Shown: piece after piece, positions 24,151 through 32,718 of the stretch
How positions within the stretch are numbered: position 1 is the first letter of the stretch
Layout of the letters: each line of letters begins with the position of its first letter
Origin: an uncultured Prevotella sp.
GTDB lineage: Bacteria; Bacteroidota; Bacteroidia; Bacteroidales; Bacteroidaceae
Direction: 5' to 3'
Assembly: GCF_946407605.1 (NCBI RefSeq)
Contig: NZ_CAMJOS010000004.1
Coordinates: 141,003-205,002, forward strand
DNA: 64,000 bases
Position numbers and translations under genes: made by a program
Notes under the pieces: model-generated
The model's database searches: none
Told to the model about the DNA's origin: nothing
What the model saw: only the letters and a program-made list of their open reading frames with translations

Positions 24151-27090
24151 TCATTTAATCACCACCTTACTACCTTTATGGATATACATTCCCTTCTTCG
24201 TGGGCTTGCTGACCTTGCGACCCTGCATGTCGTACCACTTATCAGCCTTATCCGTGTTGCTCGGCTTTGCCGCTTGGCTCGTCCAAGAATCTGTGGTCGT
24301 TATACTTGTGGTCTCTTCGCCGTCGAAGTTCAGATTGAACTCACGCACCCCGTTCGGGTCGCTCAGTTCGAAGTAGGCGCGGAAGGCATTGAGGTGGGGC
24401 ATGTTGTCGCCATCGGGCTTCGGCCAGTACAGCGTGTTATTGTCGCCCAGGAACAGGATGCTCTTGTTCTCCTCGTTCCACACAATGGGCTTGTATGTGC
24501 CCTTGAACGAGCCGCCGGTGAAGCTCACCTCCGTAGAGGCGCTGTTGTTGATGGTGACACCAGAGAATACGGGATCCTGGAGGTCGCGGGTGGCGGGGTT
24601 GGCAGCGTCGTAGCCGTCGGCCTTGGTCCACTTAATAATATAAGGTGTGCCGGCGGTCATCGTGGTGGTCTCGTCCTCGAAGTTCAGGGTCAGGGTTCCA
24701 TCGGTCAGGTTGCTGGTCTCGGGGATGAGTTTCATCACCGTGGCACCCTCAAGGGGGGAACCTGCAAGCGTGACATTGAACGGCAGGCACAGCGTGTTCC
24801 ATGCGCCGTCCTTATATAGCGTGCGGCCCTGAAGGGTCACGTTGAGGATACTGCCGTTAGCCGCAGTGATAAGGCTGCTGTTGTCGGCATTGTCAGCTAA
24901 AGCAATGCCTTCAATTGCCGTAATCTTGTCCGCATAGGTGCTCCAGTGTTCAGCAGCCTTGTAGTTGCCCACCAAGTTACTGAACACGTAGATATTTGCC
25001 AATTTCTCGCAACCATCAAAGGCATCTTTGCCTAAAGAGCATGACGGGGCATAAACAGTGACAGTAGCCAGATTAGAGCAATTTCTGAAGGCAATACTGC
25101 TGATGCTCGTCACGCCGGCAGGGATCTCAATCGATGTCAGACCAGAGCAGCCGTAGAAGGCACTCCCACCGATGCTCGTCACGCTGGCAGGGATCTCAAT
25201 CGATGTCATAACAGAGCAGCCGTAGAAGGCAGAAACACCGATGCTCGTCACGCTGGCAGGGATATCAATCGATGTCAGACCTGTACCACCGAAGGCCCAT
25301 GCGCCGATGCTCGTCACGCCGGCGGGGATGGTGGAGTTTTTACATCCAATAATCAATGTGTTGGTCGATTTTACTATAATCGCATTACAACCATTGCGAG
25401 AGTCATAGACCGTATTCCCTGCTTCCACAGTTATTGATGCTAAGTTGTTACAATTTAGGAAGACATAACTACCGATGCTCGTCACGCTGGCAGGGATGGT
25501 GATGGACGTCAGATTAGAGCACAACTGGAAGGCATTATTGCCGATGCTCGTCAACTGCGAACCTTCTGCAAAAGTGACAGACCCCAGTCCATTGCAGGTC
25601 GAGAAGGCATTATTGCCGATGCTCGTCACACTGGCGGGAATTTCAACCGATGCCAGCCCACGGCACGTGCTGAAGGCACTAATACCGATGGTCGCCAACT
25701 GTGAATCTTCAGCAAAAGTGACTGTAGCCAGATTAGAGCAATTCCAGAAGGCATTATCGCCGATGCTCGTCACGCCGGCAGGGATTTCAATTGATGTCAG
25801 ACCAGTGCATTTTGCGAAGGTATAATTGCCAATGCTCGTCACACCATTCCCGATGACGACCTCTTGGATTTGCCCCGCATAGCTATTCCACGGCTGTTTG
25901 GAAGAATTGCTATAATCCGCCATAGCCCCCGAACCGCTGATGGTGAGGGTGTAATTGGTGGATTCGCCTGTCAACACCCATACCACGTCTGTCTCATGAC
26001 CTGTTGCGCCGCAATAACCACCCGTTATTCCCGTAATTTTGTCCGCATAGGTGCTCCAGTGTTCAGCACCCTGATAGTCGTCCACCAAGTCGCTGAACAC
26101 GTAGATGTTTGTCAAATTCCAGCAATTCGCAAAGGCATTTCCACCTAAACTGCATGATGGGGCATAAACAGTGACAGTAGCCAGATAAAAGCAACTCTGG
26201 AAGGCACGCTCGCCGATGCTCGTCACGCCGGCGGGGATCTCAATCGATGTCAGAAGTGTTTCAGAGAAGGCATAATTGCCGATGCTCGTCACGCCATCGG
26301 GGATGGTCGTGTTTTTACATCCTGCTATCAATGTGTTGCTCGATTTTTCTATAATCGCATTACAACCATTGCGAGAGTCATAGACCGTATTCCCATCTGC
26401 CACAGCCATTGATGCTAAGTCACAATTCTGGAAGACATAACTACCGATGCTCGTCACGCTGGCAGGAATGGTGATGGACGTCAGATTAGAGCACAACCGG
26501 AAGGCATTATCGCCGATGCTCTCTAACTGCGAACCTTCTGCAAAAGAAACTGAAGTCAGACCGTCACAGCTAAAGAAGGCAGCCTCGCCGATGCTCGTCA
26601 CGCCGGCGGGGATTTCAATCGACGTCAGAAGTGAGCTGCTGAAGGCACTCTCGCCGATGCTCTCTAACTGCGAACCTTCTGCAAAAGTGATAGATGTCAG
26701 ATACTGGCAACCTATGAAGGCACACTCGCCGATGCTCGTCACGCTGCCAGGGATGGTGACTGATGTCAGACCTTGGCATTCAGCGAAGGCATAAGCCCCG
26801 ATGCTCGTCACACCATTCTCGATGACGACATTAGAGATGTCTGCCGCATTATCATACCACGGTCGTTCTGCAGGGTCGTTATAATCCGCCATAGCCCCCG
26901 TGCCGCTGATGGTGAGGGTGTAATTGGTGGATTCGCCGGTCAACGCCCATCTTACATTATCTCCACACTGCCCACTCTGCGCCCACGCCGTCGTGGCGGT
27001 GAGCATCATCACAAGCAGCAGCATCGCTGCCCGTCGCGTTGCGCCCAGCCCCGAGGACAAAGGCGCGAAAAAGTTTTTCTTAATACTCAT
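24151..27090 (-). CDS. BspA-like leucine-rich repeat surface protein
   Basis: 979 residues. Signal peptide with the core AAMLLLVMMLTATTAWAQ. Most of the protein is made of about twenty TpLRR/BspA-type repeats of roughly 23 residues (pattern VTSIGxxAFxxCxxLTSIxIPAS). It consists of two large similar halves, each opening with ALTGESTNYTLTISGTGAMA or its variant. From about residue 735 a different C-terminal module follows (LYKDGAWNTLCLPFNVTLAG ... SILFLGDNNTLYWP ... FRAYFEL), then a short tail, WYDMQGRKVSKPTKKGMYIH, ending in Lys. BspA-like proteins mediate binding to host proteins or other bacteria. The repeats are close to identical at the DNA level, so copy number may vary by recombination. 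Confidence 0.93.
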   Translation of the reverse strand: MSIKKNFFAPLSSGLGATRRAAMLLLVMMLTATTAWAQSGQCGDNVRWALTGESTNYTLTISGTGAMADYNDPAERPWYDNAADISNVVIENGVTSIGAYAFAECQGLTSVTIPGSVTSIGECAFIGCQYLTSITFAEGSQLESIGESAFSSSLLTSIEIPAGVTSIGEAAFFSCDGLTSVSFAEGSQLESIGDNAFRLCSNLTSITIPASVTSIGSYVFQNCDLASMAVADGNTVYDSRNGCNAIIEKSSNTLIAGCKNTTIPDGVTSIGNYAFSETLLTSIEIPAGVTSIGERAFQSCFYLATVTVYAPSCSLGGNAFANCWNLTNIYVFSDLVDDYQGAEHWSTYADKITGITGGYCGATGHETDVVWVLTGESTNYTLTISGSGAMADYSNSSKQPWNSYAGQIQEVVIGNGVTSIGNYTFAKCTGLTSIEIPAGVTSIGDNAFWNCSNLATVTFAEDSQLATIGISAFSTCRGLASVEIPASVTSIGNNAFSTCNGLGSVTFAEGSQLTSIGNNAFQLCSNLTSITIPASVTSIGSYVFLNCNNLASITVEAGNTVYDSRNGCNAIIVKSTNTLIIGCKNSTIPAGVTSIGAWAFGGTGLTSIDIPASVTSIGVSAFYGCSVMTSIEIPASVTSIGGSAFYGCSGLTSIEIPAGVTSISSIAFRNCSNLATVTVYAPSCSLGKDAFDGCEKLANIYVFSNLVGNYKAAEHWSTYADKITAIEGIALADNADNSSLITAANGSILNVTLQGRTLYKDGAWNTLCLPFNVTLAGSPLEGATVMKLIPETSNLTDGTLTLNFEDETTTMTAGTPYIIKWTKADGYDAANPATRDLQDPVFSGVTINNSASTEVSFTGGSFKGTYKPIVWNEENKSILFLGDNNTLYWPKPDGDNMPHLNAFRAYFELSDPNGVREFNLNFDGEETTSITTTDSWTSQAAKPSNTDKADKWYDMQGRKVSKPTKKGMYIHKGSKVVIK

Positions 27091-27182
27091 TGTTATTGTC
27101 TATTTTTGATTATTTATTCGTCTCGTAGGGTATAAATATTACCTCAAACTTTCTCATCGTTGAAAAATTCAAAAAAACGTTG

Positions 27183-27190
27183 CAAAGGTA
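27183..27190 (-). promoter_or_regulatory. -7 box for the BspA-like gene
   Basis: TACCTTTG on the minus strand, about 92 nt before the ATG at 27090. Confidence 0.65.
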
Positions 27191-27412
27191 CGAAAAAAAT
27201 CTGCAAATAATAAGCAACTAAAAGAAAATAATGACAATTTTTGTGATTTTCGGATCAGCGGGGACTCGGATCGGGGATCAACAGGTGGATATGATTGCTC
27301 GTCGAGCCATCTGGTTTCCAGTTAATACATCTTCTGGTCGCAAAGTTACAAACATATTCTCTTATCGACAAATAATCACTGAACTTTCCTTCTATAATTC
27401 ACATATTATTCG

Positions 27413-27420
27413 TAACTTTG
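27413..27420 (+). promoter_or_regulatory. -7 box for the DMT transporter gene, short leader
   Basis: TAACTTTG, 8 nt before ATG 27429. It shows that the longer frame from 27231 is not used. Confidence 0.7.
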
Positions 27421-27428
27421 CACCCGAA

Positions 27429-28307
27429 ATGAACGAGACGAAGAAAGGTTTTATACAACTGCACCTCAGCGTGCTGCTGGCAGGATTTACAGGATTGTTT
27501 GGCCGACTGATAACGCTGAACGAGGTAGATATTGTGTGGTATCGCATGCTGTTTACAAGCTGTCTGCTGCTGGTGTTTACTGGTCTGCCACGTGTGGGTT
27601 GGCGTAAGTTTCTGGAGCTGTGTGGCTGCGGCGCGCTGCTGGGACTGCACTGGATGCTGTTCTATGGCAGCATCAAGGCTTCGAACGTGTCGATAGGTGT
27701 TATCTGCTTTTCGCTCATCGGGTTCTTTACAGCTATCTTCGAACCGTTGATATTCAAGAAGCGGTTCTCGGCTATGGAGCTGTTTTTCTCATTGATTACG
27801 GTGGCTGGTGTGCTGTGTATCTTCTCGCTGGATGCCCGCTATCGTTATGGCATCCTGATTGGTGTGGCATCATCGGCAGTATGTGCCCTTTATGCCATTT
27901 GCAACAAGAAGGCCAGCGTGGGAGTGCGCAGTCGCACCGTGCTGATGTATCAGATGTCGGGGGGACTCTTCATCGTGTCTGCCATCATTCCTGTGTATCT
28001 GTGGTTCTTCCCCAGTCAGCAGCCCGTGGTGGTCCTTCCTGAAGGCAGCAACCTCTGGTTTATGCTGTGTCATGCACTGTTCTGCACCGTAGGCATGTAC
28101 CTGCTTCAGATACAGGCATTAAAACGTCTCTCGGCCTTCACCGTGAACCTGACGTATAATCTGGAGCCTTGCTACACGATTATACTGGCGTTCCTGATAT
28201 TCGGTGAGGGCCGAGAGATCAATTTCTCGTTCTATCTTGGTATCGTGCTCATATTACTCAGCGTGCTGCTGCAGTCCATACGAGCATGGCGTCCACAGGG
28301 CAAGTAG
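27429..28307 (+). CDS. EamA/DMT-family transporter
   Basis: 292 residues with ten predicted membrane helices in two EamA repeats (about 8-140 and 150-285). Family traits: WYRMLFTSCLLLVFTG, WMLFYGSIKASNVSIGVICF, and in the second half NLTYNLEPCYTIILAFLIFG. DMT exporters move small metabolites, amino acids or nucleobase-like compounds out of the cell; the substrate cannot be told here. The gene ends 3 bp before the end of the convergent M3 peptidase gene. Confidence 0.9.
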   Translation: MNETKKGFIQLHLSVLLAGFTGLFGRLITLNEVDIVWYRMLFTSCLLLVFTGLPRVGWRKFLELCGCGALLGLHWMLFYGSIKASNVSIGVICFSLIGFFTAIFEPLIFKKRFSAMELFFSLITVAGVLCIFSLDARYRYGILIGVASSAVCALYAICNKKASVGVRSRTVLMYQMSGGLFIVSAIIPVYLWFFPSQQPVVVLPEGSNLWFMLCHALFCTVGMYLLQIQALKRLSAFTVNLTYNLEPCYTIILAFLIFGEGREINFSFYLGIVLILLSVLLQSIRAWRPQGK

Positions 28308-28310
28308 TCT

Positions 28311-30449
28311 TTATAGTCCTCTTGCCTTCAGCAGACTGGAGGCATCGGGCTGTTGCATACCTGTGAAGTCGGTGAACATCTGCATGAGGTCACCCGTATT
28401 GCCGCGACTCAGTATCTTATCACGGAAATCCTGTCCCGTCTCAGGCTTCAGGGCACCACGCTGGGCAAAGACATCAGCGATGTTGACGGCCAGCACCTCA
28501 GTCCACAGATAACTATAGTATCCTGCAGCATAGCCCCCACCCCATACATGGTTGAAGTAGCTGGTGTAGTAACGGGGAGGAACCTGAGCGTCAAGCAAGC
28601 CAATAGTCTTCAGCGCTTCAGTCTCGAAGGCCAGAGCCTGGTCGGCAGAGGGGATATCCTTCGATGCGAGCATGTGCCAGGCAAGGTCTATGCAGGTGGC
28701 AGACAGGTTCTCGCCAAGAGCGTATGCCGTCTGGAACGTGATACTCTTCAGCATACGCTCCTTCAGTTCGGCAGGCATCGGCTCACCAGTCTCGTAGTGG
28801 CGGGCATAATGGTCGAAGACCTCAGGGATAGAGGCAAACGACTCGTTGAACTGTGACGGCATCTCCACAAAGTCGCGAGCCACATTGGTTCCACTCAGCC
28901 TGTTGTATTGACAGTCGGAGAGGATGCCATGCAAGGCATGTCCGAACTCATGGAACATCGTGGTGACCTCGTCCCAGGTGAGCAGCGAGGGCTGACCCTC
29001 GGGTGCCTTGGCACTGTTGCACACATTAAAGATAATGGGCAGTTGCTGACGCTGACGACTCTGTTCTGCAAAGTTGCTCATCCACGCGCCACCACGTTTG
29101 GTGGGACGACGGAAGTAGTCACAATAGAAGAGTGCCAACGACTTGCCGTCCTTGTCGATGACCTCGAAGACCTGCATGTCAGGATGGTATGTGGGAATGT
29201 CTGTGCGCTCCTTGAATGTCAGGCCATAGACGCGGTTGGCGGCATAGAACACACCATTGATGAGCACGCTGTCGATATTGAAATAAGGCTTCACCTCGTC
29301 TTCAGAGATATTCAGCATCTCCTTCTTCATCTTCTCAGAATAGTAGAAGCGGTCGTAGGGCTGCAACTGGAATTGAGAATTGAGATTGGAGGATTGAGAT
29401 TTGGCAAAATCCTCGATGGCTTTGGTCTCAGCCTGGGCCTTGGGCGTATATTCGCTAATCAGGTTCTGGAGGAAGGCATAGACGTTTTCGGGTGTCTTGG
29501 CCATCGTCTTCTCCAAAGAATAAGAGGCATAGTTGGGATAGCCCATAATCTCTGCCTGTTCTGCACGCAGCTTGGCTATCTCTACCACGATGGGGAAGGT
29601 GTTGTACTTGCCTGTGCCGTCGGCTCGATGGATAGAGGCCTCGTAAACCTTCTTGCGCAACTCACGGTTGTCGAGGCTGGACAGCAGAGCCTGCTGTGTG
29701 GTGTTGACGATGACGATGGCATAGGGAGCTTTGCCGCCTCTGCTCTGAGCATCCTTGGCACACTGGGCAATATCGGCTTCGCTGAGACCTGCCAGATCTT
29801 CTTTCTTATCTACCCATACGACTGCATCGTTGGTGGCAGCAGGAAGCTCATCACCCCATTGTGTCTGCAACTCCGTGATGCGCAGGTTGATTTCCTTCAT
29901 GCGGGCCATCTTGTCATCGGGCAGCAGGGCACCCTTGCGTACAAAGTCCTTATAGATTTCCTCCAATAACTTCTGGTCCTCGCCCTGGAGGTTGTTGTAG
30001 TCACGATCATATACCTGACGGATGCGTTCAAACAGCGGTTTGTTGAACGATATCTCGTTTTCAAGGTCTGTCAGCATGGGCATCACCTTTTTCTCCGTCT
30101 CGCCAATCACTTCTGTCTTGTCGGCATCTAACAATGCCTCGAAGATGGCTCTCACACGGTCGAGTGTCTTGCCACTCTCCTCAAAAGCCAGAATGGTGTT
30201 CTCGAAGGTGGCAGAGTCTTTATTATCTACAATCTGCGCGATTTCATCACGTTTCTGTTGTATGGCAGCCTCAAAGGCGGGCAGGTAGTCAGTAGGCTGA
30301 ATCTGGCTAAAGTCAGGAGCACCAAAAGGCAGTGTGCTTTCCTGTAGCAGTGGGTTCTCGCGTTGGGTCTCCTTGCAGCTGGTGAGCTGCAACATGGATG
30401 TCGACAGCATGGCTGCCGAGATGCCAAGGGTCATCAGTTTCTTATTCAT
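28311..30449 (-). CDS. dcp: M3-family peptidyl-dipeptidase (Dcp-like), predicted lipoprotein
   Basis: 712 residues. A lipoprotein signal (MLQLTSC, Cys about 25) suggests anchoring in the periplasm or outer membrane rather than the cytosol. The zinc site is TMFHEFGHALHGILS (HExxH), with the third ligand expected in the helix around NVARDFVEMPSQFNE. Dcp removes C-terminal dipeptides, so it complements the DPP7 enzyme, which works from the N-terminus. Odd: residues around 350-362 (SQSSNLNSQFQ) come from a repeat-like stretch of TCTCAAT words (29370-29404), also found in other genes of the window. Start at 30449 after a good -7 box. Confidence 0.93.
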   Translation of the reverse strand: MNKKLMTLGISAAMLSTSMLQLTSCKETQRENPLLQESTLPFGAPDFSQIQPTDYLPAFEAAIQQKRDEIAQIVDNKDSATFENTILAFEESGKTLDRVRAIFEALLDADKTEVIGETEKKVMPMLTDLENEISFNKPLFERIRQVYDRDYNNLQGEDQKLLEEIYKDFVRKGALLPDDKMARMKEINLRITELQTQWGDELPAATNDAVVWVDKKEDLAGLSEADIAQCAKDAQSRGGKAPYAIVIVNTTQQALLSSLDNRELRKKVYEASIHRADGTGKYNTFPIVVEIAKLRAEQAEIMGYPNYASYSLEKTMAKTPENVYAFLQNLISEYTPKAQAETKAIEDFAKSQSSNLNSQFQLQPYDRFYYSEKMKKEMLNISEDEVKPYFNIDSVLINGVFYAANRVYGLTFKERTDIPTYHPDMQVFEVIDKDGKSLALFYCDYFRRPTKRGGAWMSNFAEQSRQRQQLPIIFNVCNSAKAPEGQPSLLTWDEVTTMFHEFGHALHGILSDCQYNRLSGTNVARDFVEMPSQFNESFASIPEVFDHYARHYETGEPMPAELKERMLKSITFQTAYALGENLSATCIDLAWHMLASKDIPSADQALAFETEALKTIGLLDAQVPPRYYTSYFNHVWGGGYAAGYYSYLWTEVLAVNIADVFAQRGALKPETGQDFRDKILSRGNTGDLMQMFTDFTGMQQPDASSLLKARGL
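29370..29404 (-). repeat. In-frame TCTCAA-word repeat inside the M3 peptidase gene
   Basis: Heptamer-like words (CTCAATT, CTCAATC) read in the coding strand give SNLNSQF. The same pattern recurs in the helicase, GH3 and endonuclease genes. Confidence 0.6.
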
Positions 30450-30501
30450 CTTCTTTCTAATTAAATGTCCTTGTTTAATAATAGGTTAAGTTTTGACCCT
30501 G

Positions 30502-30509
30502 CAAAGATA
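30502..30509 (-). promoter_or_regulatory. -7 box for the M3 peptidase gene
   Basis: TATCTTTG on the minus strand, about 52 nt before the ATG at 30449. Confidence 0.65.
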
Positions 30510-30574
30510 CGAATAAGTCTGCATAACTCCTAATTTTTTAAAGCTTTCTTGCAAAATAGTTCGGAAAGAATTCG

Positions 30575-30582
30575 TAACTTTG
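30575..30582 (+). promoter_or_regulatory. -7 box for pgeF, near-leaderless
   Basis: TAACTTTG with only 4 nt before ATG 30587, so the transcript probably begins at or next to the start codon. Confidence 0.7.
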
Positions 30583-30586
30583 CACC

Positions 30587-31363
30587 ATGAAGCAACCGCA
30601 ACTGGATTATTACAACATGGGAACTGGCGTCGTGGCCTTTAGTAGCACACGCCATGGAGGCTGCAGCAAGGGCAACTATGCTGCATTTAACATTAACAGC
30701 TATTGTGGCGATAGCAAGGACGATATCCTCAGCAACCGCAAGGCTCTTTGTGAGATGCTTGGCATCAGCATCGACCATCTGATAATGCCACATCAGGTGC
30801 ATCTCACGAAGGTGGCGAAGATTGATGAGACGTTCCTTTCGATGAGCCCCGAAGAGAGACAAACGGTTTTGGAAGGTGTCGATGCCTTGATGACAAACCT
30901 CAGAGGCGTTTGTATTGGTGTATCTACTGCAGACTGTATCCCCGTCTTGCTCTATGATGAGGTTCATCAAGCCGTTTGTGCCATTCATGCAGGATGGCGA
31001 GGTACTGTCAAACGAATCGTGATGAAAGCTGTTGAAGCGATGACGGCGGCTTATGGCACCCAGCCTCAGCAGCTGGTGGCTCAGATAGGTCCTGGCATTC
31101 ATCTCGACAGCTTCGAAGTGGGCGACGAGGTCTATGAGGCTTTCCACCAAGAAGGTTTTGACATGTCTGCCATCAGCGCCAGGAAAGAAAAGTGGCACAT
31201 CGATCTGCCCTTGTGCAATCGTCTGCAACTCATAGCATCCGGTTTGTTGCCCCAGAATATAAAAGTGTCGCCTGTCTGTACTTTCAAACAGGCTGCCGAC
31301 TATTTCTCGGCGCGTCGTTTAGGCATCAATAGCGGTCGCATCTTCTCGGGTATCTTACTCTAA
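30587..31363 (+). CDS. pgeF: Peptidoglycan editing factor PgeF / YfiH-LACC1 family
   Basis: 258 residues. The conserved metal-binding residues of the family are visible: His in MPHQVHLTKV, Cys in STADCIPVLLYD and His in CAIHAGWRGTVKRIV. PgeF removes wrongly placed L-Ser from peptidoglycan precursors in E. coli, while relatives act as purine nucleoside phosphorylase or adenosine deaminase; older annotations call it laccase or polyphenol oxidase. The exact activity here is uncertain. The SDR gene follows 11 bp later on the same strand. Confidence 0.93.
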   Translation: MKQPQLDYYNMGTGVVAFSSTRHGGCSKGNYAAFNINSYCGDSKDDILSNRKALCEMLGISIDHLIMPHQVHLTKVAKIDETFLSMSPEERQTVLEGVDALMTNLRGVCIGVSTADCIPVLLYDEVHQAVCAIHAGWRGTVKRIVMKAVEAMTAAYGTQPQQLVAQIGPGIHLDSFEVGDEVYEAFHQEGFDMSAISARKEKWHIDLPLCNRLQLIASGLLPQNIKVSPVCTFKQAADYFSARRLGINSGRIFSGILL

Positions 31364-31374
31364 TACATTTATAT

Positions 31375-32112
31375 ATGGAACAACGACGTGCAATCATCAT
31401 AGGAGCCACTTCCGGCATCGGACTTGAGGTGGCTAAGGTATTAGCAAAAAAGGGATGGCTGGTAGGTATTGCGGGGCGTCGTCAGGAGCTGCTGGAACAA
31501 ATTCAGCAGGAGCATCAAAATATTGTGGCCACAGAACAGATTGATGTGACTCAGTCAGACGCCCCTGACCACTTGCAGACGTTGATAGAGAATCTCGGAG
31601 GCATGGACCTATATTTCCATAGCTCGGGCATTGGATATCAGAATACTGAACTCGATATGGAGCGTGAACTGGCCACCGTTGAGACCAATGCCGTGGGTAT
31701 GACCCGCATGGTGGGTGCAGCCTTCCATTACTTCGAAGCACATCCAGGGCAGAAGGGCCAGATTGCCGTTATAAGCAGTATCGCAGGCACGAAAGGACTT
31801 GGTGCTGCGCCTGCCTATTCAGCCACCAAGCGTTATGTGAACCATTATCTGGAGTGCCTCACCCAGCTTTGCCATATCCGTCGTTTGCGCCATATCAGCA
31901 TCCACGACATCCGTCCAGGTTTTGTGCGCACCGCTCTTATCAGCGGCGGCAACTATCCCCTACAGCTCGATGCCGCCAAGGTAGCACAACAGATAGTAAA
32001 AAAACTCGAGCAGCGGCGCGCCATCATCACTATTGATTGGCGCTACCGTCTGCTCGTATTCTTTTGGCGCCTCATCCCACGTTGGCTGTGGGTGAGAATG
32101 CGTATAGCTTAA
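31375..32112 (+). CDS. Short-chain dehydrogenase/reductase
   Basis: 245 residues with a Rossmann fold. The cofactor loop is IIGATSGIGLEVAKVLAKKG, and Arg residues after the second strand (AGRRQELL) favour NADP(H). The catalytic triad is Ser in AVISSIAGTKGLG and Tyr/Lys in AYSATKRYVNHY. The usual NNAG motif is altered to HSSGIG. The substrate is unknown. It is probably cotranscribed with pgeF. Its stop codon overlaps that of the convergent DUF3332 gene by 3 bp. Confidence 0.92.
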   Translation: MEQRRAIIIGATSGIGLEVAKVLAKKGWLVGIAGRRQELLEQIQQEHQNIVATEQIDVTQSDAPDHLQTLIENLGGMDLYFHSSGIGYQNTELDMERELATVETNAVGMTRMVGAAFHYFEAHPGQKGQIAVISSIAGTKGLGAAPAYSATKRYVNHYLECLTQLCHIRRLRHISIHDIRPGFVRTALISGGNYPLQLDAAKVAQQIVKKLEQRRAIITIDWRYRLLVFFWRLIPRWLWVRMRIA

Positions 32113-32657
32113 CGCAGAGCGTAGCAGTTGTCGTTATAGACAGCCTCGCGAACCTGCATCATGCCAGCCTCATCATTAGAAACGGTCATCATCTCACCGC
32201 TCTGCAAAGTAGCCTGGATGGTGCCATCGGCATTGAAACGGATAATCTCCTTGGTTACACCATTCTGAGTGATTGACCATGACTCAGTCTTGCTGTCGTG
32301 AGTAAACAGGGTTATCTCTCCATTAGGAGCCTTTACCTCATAACCGTCCTTTAAGGTCTTCACTGCATAGTAGCGACCGTCCTGGCCTTTCACGGTCTGC
32401 ACCTTGTTGAGGGCCATGGGATTACTTCCTGTCCAGAACTCAATGGTGTTGAGCACTACGGCATCGACGAAGAGACACACACCACCGACAATAGGCTGGA
32501 GGATGAGACCTACGATACCATTGACATACTTATTGCTGGTCATGTTGCACTGCCACTTCTCGTACTTGTTGAAGAGACTAAATGAACCAATACACGAACT
32601 GCACAGGAAAGAACCTGCCAACAGCACAACGGCTGCTCTTAAACTCATCTTTTTCAT
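32109..32657 (-). CDS. DUF3332-family lipoprotein
   Basis: 182 residues from ATG 32657; the longer frame begins upstream of its promoter region. Lipoprotein signal with LLAGSFLCSSC. The mature part opens with FSLFNKYEKWQCNMTSNKYV, followed by a hydrophobic segment (GIVGLILQPIVGGVCLFVDA) and a beta-rich C-terminal part, as in DUF3332 proteins. Function unknown. A single gene with its own promoter. Confidence 0.88.
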   Translation of the reverse strand: MKKMSLRAAVVLLAGSFLCSSCIGSFSLFNKYEKWQCNMTSNKYVNGIVGLILQPIVGGVCLFVDAVVLNTIEFWTGSNPMALNKVQTVKGQDGRYYAVKTLKDGYEVKAPNGEITLFTHDSKTESWSITQNGVTKEIIRFNADGTIQATLQSGEMMTVSNDEAGMMQVREAVYNDNCYALR

Positions 32658-32690
32658 ATCAATTTGTTTTAAAAGGTTTATAAGTGCTGG

Positions 32691-32698
32691 CAAAATTA
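32691..32698 (-). promoter_or_regulatory. -7 box for the DUF3332 gene
   Basis: TAATTTTG on the minus strand, about 33 nt before the ATG at 32657. Confidence 0.55.
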
Positions 32699-32718
32699 CA
32701 TATTTTCTTTGAATAATA

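Larger units (their letters stand above)
27091..27428. other. Divergent intergenic region between the LRR gene and the DMT gene
   Basis: Contains the minus-strand promoter (27183-27190) for the LRR gene, a second minus-strand TAACTTTG-like box (27341-27348) and the plus-strand promoter at 27413. The middle (about 27250-27340) has higher GC and no supported gene. Confidence 0.5.

Noticed and set aside
23939..24154. A 71-codon minus-strand frame overlapping the LRR gene stop
   Set aside because: It runs through the terminator at 24001-24027 and has no recognisable features.
27250..27345. A GC-richer stretch reminiscent of a minus-strand tRNA or tRNA remnant
   Set aside because: No proper T-loop (TTCGA) or acceptor pairing could be built; only scattered short matches.
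28908..29969. A 353-codon open frame antisense to the M3 peptidase gene
   Set aside because: The M3 gene on the other strand has clear catalytic motifs; this frame has none.
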